A stretch of DNA of 19,891 nt from JBAYJM01 sp964350585 (GTDB taxonomy: Bacteria > Patescibacteriota > Patescibacteriia > 2-01-FULL-39-33): positions 1 through 19,891 of the forward strand of contig CAYGKC010000020.1 of NCBI GenBank assembly GCA_964350585.1, in the 5' to 3' direction. The stretch's first letter is position 1. Every line of letters begins with the position of its first letter. Positions 14,624-19,891 of this stretch are shown piece by piece. Position numbers and translations under genes: made by a program. The notes under the pieces are model-generated. The model ran no database searches. It saw nothing but the letters and a program-made list of their open reading frames with translations, and had not been told where the DNA came from.

Positions 14624-14704
14624 ATGACCAAAAAAAATAAAAGGGATCCAAAAGTAAAAGTGCCAAAACTTAAGTGGCAGAATAAGAATAAAAAAAGCAA
14701 ATAA
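14624..14704 (+). CDS. Possible 26-residue Lys-rich peptide
   Basis: The frame from ATG 14624 encodes a strongly basic peptide in which half the residues are Lys or Arg (start MTKKNKRDPK, end WQNKNKKSK). It lies between a good promoter and tRNA-Gln. Neither a Shine-Dalgarno sequence nor a homologue is recognised, and A-rich DNA gives Lys codons by chance. It is a candidate only; possible roles include RNA or ribosome binding. Confidence 0.3.
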   Translation: MTKKNKRDPKVKVPKLKWQNKNKKSK

Positions 14705-14723
14705 ATTAGATTATCTCCGGCCC

Positions 14724-14794
14724 TCGGGGATCGTCTAATGGTAGGACAGCGGCCTTTGAAGCCGTTAATCGGGGTTCGAGCCCCTGTCCCCGAG
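14724..14794 (+). tRNA. tRNA-Gln (UUG)
   Basis: It forms a full cloverleaf: acceptor TCGGGGA/TCCCCGA with a U1-A72 pair, D arm GTC/GAC, anticodon stem GCGGC/GCCGT, loop CTTTGAA with anticodon TTG, and T arm CGGGG/CCCTG with loop TTCGAGC. The discriminator base is G, as usual for Gln. CCA is not encoded. The flanks AGATTATCTCCG (before) and CGGAGATAAATCT (after) are complementary, extending the precursor stem by about 12 bp. Confidence 0.95.
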
Positions 14795-14816
14795 GATCGG
14801 AGATAAATCTTTTAAC

Positions 14817-14851
14817 AAAAAACGTTTAACAAAACGTTTTTTGTTTTTTAA
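14817..14851 (+). terminator. Terminator after tRNA-Gln
   Basis: AAAAAACGTTT and AAACGTTTTTT form a hairpin followed by GTTTTTTA. It ends the tRNA-Gln unit before the DUF1003 gene promoter. Confidence 0.85.
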
Positions 14852-14854
14852 TAA

Positions 14855-14883
14855 TTTTGTTAATAAAGTATTTATGGTATAAT
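14855..14883 (+). promoter_or_regulatory. Promoter of the DUF1003 gene
   Basis: A consensus TATAAT (14878-14883) has TTTTGT (14855-14860) 17 bases upstream. The leader to ATG 14901 is only about 11 bases and has no Shine-Dalgarno sequence. Confidence 0.6.
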
Positions 14884-14900
14884 ATAAACAATATTACACT

Positions 14901-15374
14901 ATGAAAAAAAATAAAATAAACAAAAATCAAAATAGAAATTGGCACGTTAAGCATATTGAAAAATCAAGCTTTGGACAAAGAGTTGCTGATTCATTAGCTA
15001 CTGGTATGGGTTCATGGTCATTTATTATCATTCAAAGTTCAATTATTTTAGTTTGGATAGCACTTAACTTTGCTGCCTTTGCCTGGAGATGGGATCCATA
15101 TCCTTTTATTCTTCTAAATCTGCTTTTTTCCACACAAGCCGCCTACGCAGCTCCGATTATCATGATGGCCCAAAATAGACAATCTCAAAGAGACAGGATT
15201 CATGCGGAAGAAGATTATCAAACAAATAAAACTGCAAAAGAAGAAATTGAGGAACTTCAAGTAGCGCTGGCAAGAATAGAAAACAAAAGACTCAAAGAAA
15301 TTATTTCATTACTAAAAGAAAATTCGGCAAAAAACTCTGTCAGACCAAGAATTTTAGAAAGAATTGATAAATAA
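14901..15374 (+). CDS. DUF1003 family membrane protein
   Basis: The 157-residue protein has a basic N-terminus, the entry motif FGQRVADSLATGMGSWSFI, two transmembrane segments (about 39-62 and 70-90) and the strongly conserved FDPYPF-like block WDPYPFILLNLLFSTQAAYAAPIIMMAQNRQSQRDR (in parts, residues 63-100). A charged helical tail of about 55 residues follows, probably cytosolic and coiled. This is a textbook DUF1003 protein; the family is widespread in bacteria and its biochemical role is not established. It has its own promoter and a bidirectional terminator, so it is a single-gene unit. It is the only sizeable protein gene on the plus strand in the window. Confidence 0.93.
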   Translation: MKKNKINKNQNRNWHVKHIEKSSFGQRVADSLATGMGSWSFIIIQSSIILVWIALNFAAFAWRWDPYPFILLNLLFSTQAAYAAPIIMMAQNRQSQRDRIHAEEDYQTNKTAKEEIEELQVALARIENKRLKEIISLLKENSAKNSVRPRILERIDK

Positions 15375-15386
15375 TTTATTTATCTA

Positions 15387-15415
15387 AAAATCCGCCTAAA
15401 GCGGATTTTTTATTT
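15387..15415. terminator. Bidirectional terminator between DUF1003 gene and ftsX
   Basis: AAAATCCGC and GCGGATTTT flank a CTAAA loop, with T-rich flanks on both sides. It serves the two convergent genes. Confidence 0.88.
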
Positions 15416-15426
15416 GAGTTTTTTAT

Positions 15427-16344
15427 TTATACATTTAAATATTTTCCAATCGCCATTGCGCTACTGATAATATTAACAATTATAATTCCGATTAATTCAA
15501 ATATAATTATCTTCCAAAGGTTTTCATTAAAATAAGTTATAAGATTAAAATCCATCCCTCCGAAAAAACTTGCAAGTTGCGGTTGAAGAAAGGTAACCAA
15601 AGGATAAATTACAGCCAATGAAAGTAAACATCCCAAGATGCCCGAAATTAAACTTTCCAAAATAAATGGAGATCTAATAAACCAATTACCGGCTCCGACT
15701 AATTTCATAATGGCAATTTCATTCTGATGCGTAAAAATTGCGATCCTTACAGTATTAAAAACAATAAGAATAGCAATTACAACAAATAATACACTTATCA
15801 AAAGTCCGGCCCTCTTAACATTTTCAGAAATACCCTTTATTCGAGTAATTGTCAGTTCATGATCCTCGAAATTTTTTTCTTCAATTAAATTTGAGTAAGC
15901 TGGATTATCCAAAGCCTTTAAAATATCCGGATAATCGCTCAATTCTCTAGCCTTAATTGTTAAAGTCGCGCCTAACGGATTACTGTCTAGTTCTTTTAGT
16001 GTTTCTAAAATGTTATCATTGCTGATATTTTTTTGCTTAAAATCTTTTAAGTTCTGCTCGGGTGATTTATAATTTATTTCCTCAATTTGAGGCATATAAG
16101 TTAAATGGCTTTTCATTTCCATTAATTTTGATTCAGTTACATCAGGTTTGATATAAACTGAAACATCTATCCTGTCTTGCACAGCTACCAAAGCGTTCTC
16201 AGAAATGCCATTTAACAATATTAAAAAATTTATAGAAAGGAAAGCTAAAAAAATTATAAATATAGTAGCTAAGGAAAGCCAAATATTTCTCCAGAAAGAC
16301 TGTAAGGCAAAAAGGATACTTCTTGCCATGGAAAACAAAAACAT
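15427..16344 (-). CDS. ftsX: Cell division protein FtsX
   Basis: This is the membrane subunit of the FtsEX complex, which couples ATP hydrolysis at the division site or along the side wall to activation of peptidoglycan hydrolases outside the membrane. The 305 residues show the FtsX plan: a first span at about 22-46, a large extracytoplasmic domain at about 47-170 (VSVYIKPDVTESKLMEMK... PLGATLTIKA), then three spans at about 178-202, 226-250 and 275-299. It carries the family segments VRIAIFTHQNEIAIMKLVGA and FILESLISGILG. Start is ATG 16342-16344, 4 bases after ftsE; an in-frame ATG at residue 6 is the alternative. It is the last gene of the rlpA-ftsE-ftsX operon. Confidence 0.95.
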   Translation of the reverse strand: MFLFSMARSILFALQSFWRNIWLSLATIFIIFLAFLSINFLILLNGISENALVAVQDRIDVSVYIKPDVTESKLMEMKSHLTYMPQIEEINYKSPEQNLKDFKQKNISNDNILETLKELDSNPLGATLTIKARELSDYPDILKALDNPAYSNLIEEKNFEDHELTITRIKGISENVKRAGLLISVLFVVIAILIVFNTVRIAIFTHQNEIAIMKLVGAGNWFIRSPFILESLISGILGCLLSLAVIYPLVTFLQPQLASFFGGMDFNLITYFNENLWKIIIFELIGIIIVNIISSAMAIGKYLNV

Positions 16345-16348
16345 TTAT

Positions 16349-17029
16349 TTATATTATGTATTTACCAACTTTTTGATCTTGAACTACTTGCCCGCCTTCT
16401 AATGTAACCACTCTTTTCTTCAATGAATTAACAACGTCTTTATCATGAGTAACCAAAACTACAGTTGTACCGAATTCATTTATTTTTAAAAGCAAATCTA
16501 TAATTCCTTTAGAGTTAAGAGCATCTAAATTTCCTGTAGGTTCATCAGCCAACAATACTTTCGGTCGATGAATAAGCGCTCTGGCAATTGCCACTCTTTG
16601 TTTTTCACCACCAGAAAGCTGAGCAGGATATCTATTCGCCTTATCTTTTAAATCCACTATATCCAAAACTTGAGGCACTATTGATCGAACTCTTGATGTT
16701 GGAGCGCCTGCCACTTGCAGTGCAAAAGCGACATTTTCAAAAACTGTCTTTTTATTTATAAGCTTAAAATCCTGAAACACTACGCCAATTTGCCGGCGTA
16801 AAAATGGAATTTGCGCATTTTTAATGTTAGTAATATCCCATCCTCCAATTATGATTTGACCATGAGATGGTCTTATTTCGGCAATCAAAAGCCTCACAAT
16901 CGTTGTTTTACCTGAACCGGACATACCAACAATAGACACAAACTCCCCCGGTTCAATATGCATATTTATATTATGCAGTGCTGCCGTTTTTGGCGGAAAT
17001 TGTTTTTTAATTTCAATTAAATGAATCAT
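16349..17029 (-). CDS. ftsE: Cell division ATP-binding protein FtsE
   Basis: This is the ABC-type ATPase that binds FtsX on the cytosolic face. All nucleotide-binding motifs are present: Walker A GMSGSGKTT (35-43), Q-loop VVFQDFKL (Q86), signature LSGGEKQRVAIARAL (138-152), Walker B VLLADEPTGNLD (158-169) with catalytic E163, and the H-loop VLVTHDKD (H195). At 226 residues it has the usual FtsE length. ATG 17027-17029 overlaps the rlpA stop by one base (TAATG), indicating translational coupling. The sequence could also fit a general LolD-like ATPase, but the adjacent ftsX decides the call. Confidence 0.96.
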   Translation of the reverse strand: MIHLIEIKKQFPPKTAALHNINMHIEPGEFVSIVGMSGSGKTTIVRLLIAEIRPSHGQIIIGGWDITNIKNAQIPFLRRQIGVVFQDFKLINKKTVFENVAFALQVAGAPTSRVRSIVPQVLDIVDLKDKANRYPAQLSGGEKQRVAIARALIHRPKVLLADEPTGNLDALNSKGIIDLLLKINEFGTTVVLVTHDKDVVNSLKKRVVTLEGGQVVQDQKVGKYII

Positions 17030-17808
17030 TAATCTATTTTAGTTACGGTAACATTTATAATGCCCGCGGATGTATTTGCAATTTTGGCAAACGCTTCTTT
17101 TGACAGGTCAATTACCCTATCAGGATGAATAACTGGATCTGGACCATAATCCTTAACTATAACAGTAACTTCTTTGTTATTTGCAGTATTGATTACTTTA
17201 AGACTGGTGCCTTTTGGATAAATCGTGCTTGCAGCCATCAGCTCTCCCCTATACCTTGGATGAACATACCATGATGCCTTGCCTTCGTGATAAGGATTTC
17301 CAAAAACGGCAAACATCAAAAATTCTTTATTATTTGGATAGTCAAATGTAAAAACGGAATTTTCCATATCTTTAACCGCATCAACAGCTTTTTCAAATCT
17401 CAGTTGCCCCCAATTATAAAAATATAATTGTGCTGCCTTATCTCCTTTCGGAAATTTCACAGAAACTTTGGGTTGCTTTGAAAATAATGACGGCTGGGGA
17501 AATCTGATTGAAAATAAGTCGGTTAAAGGACTTATCTCCTCCGGATACTGAAAGTAACTTCCAATGAATTGTTTAGGAACAATATTTGTCATTTTAACCC
17601 ATATATCTGATTCAAAAGTTCCGTTAAAAACCTGAAGCCCTAAAGACGTTGAAGACGCAGTAAAATTTTCAGTTGAATTTTTTTGTATTTGCTCTAAAAT
17701 CAGAAAGTCTTCCGCCTTAGCAATCGGAACATTTACGAAAGATAAAATAGTAAATATAGTTGTAAAAAATACTGGTACAATATATGTTAACCTATTGATT
17801 TTTAACAT
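17029..17808 (-). CDS. rlpA: Secreted RlpA-like double-psi beta-barrel protein
   Basis: The 259-residue product has a signal peptide (1-32, cleavage likely after IAKA). A region of about 140 residues I do not recognise follows. The C-terminal RlpA-like double-psi barrel (173-257) shows KASWYVHPRYRGELMAAS, YPKGTSLKVINTANNKEV and the conserved VKDYGPDPVIHPDRVIDLSKEAF. RlpA barrels act as lytic transglycosylases on peptidoglycan in some bacteria; related barrels only bind glycan. The Asp of DYGP (D220) is the acid conserved across the family. The overlap with ftsE and operon with ftsX suggest the protein works with FtsEX in wall remodelling. The barrel assignment is firm; enzymatic activity is inference. 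Confidence 0.85.
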   Translation of the reverse strand: MLKINRLTYIVPVFFTTIFTILSFVNVPIAKAEDFLILEQIQKNSTENFTASSTSLGLQVFNGTFESDIWVKMTNIVPKQFIGSYFQYPEEISPLTDLFSIRFPQPSLFSKQPKVSVKFPKGDKAAQLYFYNWGQLRFEKAVDAVKDMENSVFTFDYPNNKEFLMFAVFGNPYHEGKASWYVHPRYRGELMAASTIYPKGTSLKVINTANNKEVTVIVKDYGPDPVIHPDRVIDLSKEAFAKIANTSAGIINVTVTKID

Positions 17809-17823
17809 AAATAAAGTTATTAT
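17795..17823 (+). promoter_or_regulatory. Promoter of the tRNA-Gly/tRNA-Thr unit
   Basis: TTGATT (17795-17800) and TATTAT (17818-17823) are 17 bases apart. The start would fall about 4-5 bases before tRNA-Gly. The -35 box lies inside the first codons of the divergent rlpA gene. Confidence 0.6.
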
Positions 17824-17834
17824 TCATTTGACAT

Positions 17835-17905
17835 GCGAGATTAGTTAACCGGCTTAACGCTGCCTTCCCAAGGCAGTGAAACGGGTTCGACTCCCGTATC
17901 TCGCT
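17835..17905 (+). tRNA. tRNA-Gly (CCC)
   Basis: The acceptor GCGAGAT/ATCTCGC, anticodon arm CTGCC-TTCCCAA-GGCAG (anticodon CCC) and T arm CGGGT/ACCCG-type stem with TTCGACT loop form a full cloverleaf. The discriminator base is T, usual for Gly. CCA is not encoded. Confidence 0.94.
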
Positions 17906-17931
17906 TATAAGTAAATCCTGCCATAGCCTGA

Positions 17932-18004
17932 GCCCGCATAGCTTAATTGGTAGAGCAACGGTATCGTAAACCGTAGGTTGTCGGTTCGACTCCGACTGTG
18001 GGCT
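17932..18004 (+). tRNA. tRNA-Thr (CGU)
   Basis: It has the acceptor GCCCGCA/TGTGGGC (one G-T pair), D arm GCTTAATTGGTAGAGC, anticodon arm ACGGT-ATCGTAA-ACCGT (anticodon CGT, reading ACG) and T arm GTCGG-TTCGACT-CCGAC. CCA is not encoded. It lies 26 bases after tRNA-Gly and is probably on the same transcript. No hairpin terminator is seen between it and the convergent foldase gene. Confidence 0.95.
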
Positions 18005-18020
18005 TTGGCTATTGTGGTGA

Positions 18021-19226
18021 TTATTTTGTTTTAATGTATCTTTTTATATTCGTGTTAGAAATCAAATCGGAAAGATATTTATCAACATCAATGCTTATAA
18101 ATATTTGCTTTAATTTTATAATTTCTTTGCCACTTTCTTCATCTTTCATTTTTTTATCAAGAAAAAGGATATAGTAGCCTAAATTATTCTGTAGAATTTT
18201 ATCATATACTGTTCCATCAGGCAAAGAATAAAGCGCATCTTCAATATCTTTAGGCAATTCTCCTCTATTTACAAATCCTGCATCTCCACCGGTATTAATA
18301 CCGGCTTCATCGTGAGTATACTGCTTAGCTAAATCACCAAAATTAACATTTGGCTTCATAGCCATTGCAAGAACCTCATCCGCCTTTTGTTTTGCTGCAA
18401 TATTAATTTCGACTGCAGGATCACCAGCAATAATACTTCTTAACAAGTCCTTCTCTAAAAGAGGCGTAAGTATCTTCTCTTTAAACTGTTGCAAATTTAT
18501 GCCATAAAGATTTTTAACGGCTTCTTCGGCACTTTGCTCATCTCCAAACTGTTGAATTATCTGATCTGAATTTTTGTTAACATCATCAGATGTAACTGAT
18601 GCATTATATTTTTTAAGTTCCTGCTTAACTAAGGAAATTGAAATCAACCTGTTTAACAGCGCTTCTTTATTGTTTTCCGATACCATTCCTTCAGATAATG
18701 CTTCCCTGTTATTACTAAGGGCAAATTCTAAAATCGACAAATCTTTCATATAATCCTTTAGCAAAATCTTATTGCCATTAATTGAAGCTGCAGGTAAACG
18801 AAAAACAGAAGCAACATTACTGCTAAAATCATCATTCCAATTTAACCGATAAATAGCATAAATATCAAAAGCAATTATTCCTGAAAGAAGCACAAGAATT
18901 ATAATAAGTGCTATTAATAATTTTTTTGATAAATTTGTTTGCTTTTTTTGCTTATTCTTTAGTGTTTTGGACTTAAAAAAATTATCATCCCAACTACTGC
19001 CATGTTTTTTTTGATTCTCGCTTTCCAATAATTTTAGTGAGTCCTTAACTTCAGAAGAAAGATCAGGTTTTATAACTTTTTTCTTCTTAACAGGAGTAAT
19101 TAAACTTGACTTCTTTTTTGCAGTCAACTTTTTTTTCACTGTTGTTTCCACTAAAGCATGATCTATAGCATCAAGGACTGCTTTTTTGTATTGAGCTTTT
19201 TTTTCTGGTGTTAAATTTTTTGCCAT
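18021..19226 (-). CDS. Membrane-anchored SurA/parvulin-like foldase
   Basis: The 401-residue protein has a long Lys-rich cytosolic N-terminus (1-101), a single membrane span (about 102-127) and an outward-facing region. The outer part begins with a SurA-N-like helical domain (about 145-265, including INGNKILLKDYMKDL and ALLNRLISISLVKQELKKYN). A parvulin-like domain follows: NFGDLAKQYTHD, GGDAGFVNRGELPKDIEDALYSLPDGTV and NLGYYILFLDKK (295-360). The usual first parvulin strand (RHILV) is not in front; a similar segment, KLKQIFIS, comes at residues 372-379. It probably assists folding of exported proteins, though isomerase activity is uncertain because the strand order is unusual and the His is missing. 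It lies 7 bases after the DivIC-like gene. Confidence 0.82.
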   Translation of the reverse strand: MAKNLTPEKKAQYKKAVLDAIDHALVETTVKKKLTAKKKSSLITPVKKKKVIKPDLSSEVKDSLKLLESENQKKHGSSWDDNFFKSKTLKNKQKKQTNLSKKLLIALIIILVLLSGIIAFDIYAIYRLNWNDDFSSNVASVFRLPAASINGNKILLKDYMKDLSILEFALSNNREALSEGMVSENNKEALLNRLISISLVKQELKKYNASVTSDDVNKNSDQIIQQFGDEQSAEEAVKNLYGINLQQFKEKILTPLLEKDLLRSIIAGDPAVEINIAAKQKADEVLAMAMKPNVNFGDLAKQYTHDEAGINTGGDAGFVNRGELPKDIEDALYSLPDGTVYDKILQNNLGYYILFLDKKMKDEESGKEIIKLKQIFISIDVDKYLSDLISNTNIKRYIKTK

Positions 19227-19233
19227 ATAAATA

Positions 19234-19629
19234 TTATTTAAAAAAGTAATTTAACCATTTACGCGGATTTGAAATTATCTTTTCCGATTCAGCTATCTTT
19301 TTAGACAAATTAACATCATTAGCACTATCTTGTTCCGCCGAATCTTCGCGCTTTATTAAAACAGCTTTTTCTCCTGGTTTTTGCATGCCTAACTTCAGCC
19401 TTGCTTCCTTTTCAATATATTCGTTTCCCTGAAATGAACTAATCATACTTTCTAATTCAGCATTATTGGTCTCCAATTCTCTTATTTGTTCATTTAAAGT
19501 TTTTACCTTTTTACTTACTTCAGTCCTACTTGCCATTTCCTTAAAAAAACCAAATATAAATAATGCGCTAATAACAATACAAGAGACAAAAATTATTTTT
19601 TTTGTTTTATTTTTCTGCTGATGATCCAT
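19234..19629 (-). CDS. DivIC/FtsB-like septum formation protein
   Basis: This 131-residue bitopic protein has a short basic cytosolic start, a membrane span (about 12-30) and a coiled coil (about 35-70, KVKTLNEQIRELETNNAELESMI). The family's signature turn follows: NEYIEKEARLKLGMQKPGEKAVL (residues 69-91). A polar linker leads to WLNYFF at the C-terminus. FtsB/DivIC proteins form the FtsQLB (DivIB-DivIC-FtsL) complex that triggers septal wall synthesis. DivIC and FtsB cannot be told apart from sequence alone. It is co-oriented with the foldase gene, with a 7-base gap, and has a -10 box upstream. Confidence 0.9.
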   Translation of the reverse strand: MDHQQKNKTKKIIFVSCIVISALFIFGFFKEMASRTEVSKKVKTLNEQIRELETNNAELESMISSFQGNEYIEKEARLKLGMQKPGEKAVLIKREDSAEQDSANDVNLSKKIAESEKIISNPRKWLNYFFK

Positions 19630-19658
19630 TTTTATTGACTGATTCAGCTTGCTGCATA

Positions 19659-19664
19659 ATTATA
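19659..19664 (-). promoter_or_regulatory. -10 box upstream of the DivIC-like gene
   Basis: TATAAT on the minus strand lies 29 bases before ATG 19629, giving a leader of about 22 bases with no Shine-Dalgarno sequence. No clear -35 box is seen in the A-rich upstream DNA. Confidence 0.5.
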
Positions 19665-19681
19665 ACATTTTTTTCGTTTTT

Positions 19682-19891
19682 TTAAAAACTTTTTGAAGAA
19701 AAACTATTTTTCAAGATTTTTTTCCAAATTTTAAAAATGTTATCGCTCACAAGCTTATAATTTTTAATTTTTAAAAGTTTTATTTTATACTCTTCTTCCT
19801 TTAAAAATATATAAACCTCTCCCAAGTTTAAAAAAATATCAAAAAATGTTCTTCCATACGCTATATTTTTAATCAAATTATATTCTAATTC
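19682..19891 (-). CDS. 3' end of an unidentified gene (5' part outside window)
   Basis: The frame is open to the right edge of the window and ends at 19682-19684. The visible 69 residues are rich in Lys, Ile and Phe. They start with helical-looking segments (ELEYNLIKNIAYGRTFFDIF, GEVYIFLKEEEYKIKLL) and end in a basic tail (KKILKNSFSSKSF). An internal TTG at 19874-19876 is unlikely to be the start. I do not recognise the family. The gene ends about 18 bases before the -10 box of the DivIC-like gene, with no obvious terminator between. Confidence 0.55.
   Translation of the reverse strand, partial: ELEYNLIKNIAYGRTFFDIFLNLGEVYIFLKEEEYKIKLLKIKNYKLVSDNIFKIWKKILKNSFSSKSF

Noticed and set aside
14513..14704. 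63-residue plus-strand frame starting inside the RNA C terminator
   Set aside because: Its ATG is part of the terminator stem and a separate promoter lies downstream; only the last 26 codons are kept as a possible ORF.
1..19891. CRISPR arrays, insertion sequences, prophage genes or a recoded UGA codon
   Set aside because: No regular repeat-spacer pattern, transposase, integrase or phage structural gene was seen, and TGA ends the gene at 7044 with a terminator directly on it.

Overview
The window is AT-rich bacterial chromosome with almost every protein gene on the minus strand. It most likely comes from a Candidate Phyla Radiation (Patescibacteria, Parcubacteria-like) organism. That placement is an inference from several signs: small membrane-protein families typical of that group, a UvrD-type helicase fused to a Cas4/AddB-like nuclease, a short DciA-like protein, very few Shine-Dalgarno sequences, and tRNA genes without an encoded CCA. 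TGA is used as a stop, so the recoded code of Gracilibacteria/SR1 is not indicated.

Layout, left to right. 1-5122 (minus): a cyclophilin lipoprotein running off the left edge, lysS, a 97-residue membrane protein and pheT. 5141-8367 (minus): an accessory block of about 3.2 kb with seven small genes (a Cys-rich membrane protein, a 32-residue remnant, two membrane proteins, a protein starting with a YVFHGS motif, a Nudix hydrolase and an unknown). It lies between pheT and pheS, which are neighbours in most bacteria. A palindromic repeat (8430-8600) sits at the pheS-side edge. 8614-10142 (minus): pheS and a four-helix membrane protein.

10172-10803 and 14211-14548 hold three stretches with no protein gene that look like independently transcribed structured RNAs. 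RNA A (minus, about 385 nt) and RNA C (plus, about 300 nt) each have a perfect TTGACA-17-TATAAT promoter with an extended -10, long self-complementary helices and a strong intrinsic terminator. RNA B (minus, about 130 nt) has a good promoter, a rod-like fold and a terminator just before the membrane-protein gene at 10142, so it may be a leader/attenuator. None shows the hallmarks of tmRNA, RNase P RNA or SRP RNA. They flank a two-gene operon of helicase-nuclease plus DciA-like protein (10917-14160, minus) and are the most interesting part of the window.

14549-15374 (plus): a possible 26-residue basic ORF, tRNA-Gln(UUG) and a DUF1003 membrane protein. 15427-17808 (minus): an operon of RlpA-like secreted protein, ftsE and ftsX, with rlpA and ftsE overlapping by one base. 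This suggests the RlpA-like protein is the wall enzyme or partner served by FtsEX. 17835-18004 (plus): tRNA-Gly(CCC) and tRNA-Thr(CGU). 18021-19891 (minus): a membrane-anchored SurA/parvulin-like foldase, a DivIC/FtsB-like division protein, and the 3' end of an unidentified gene. The right third is therefore an envelope and division neighbourhood, and the left half centres on aminoacyl-tRNA synthetases.
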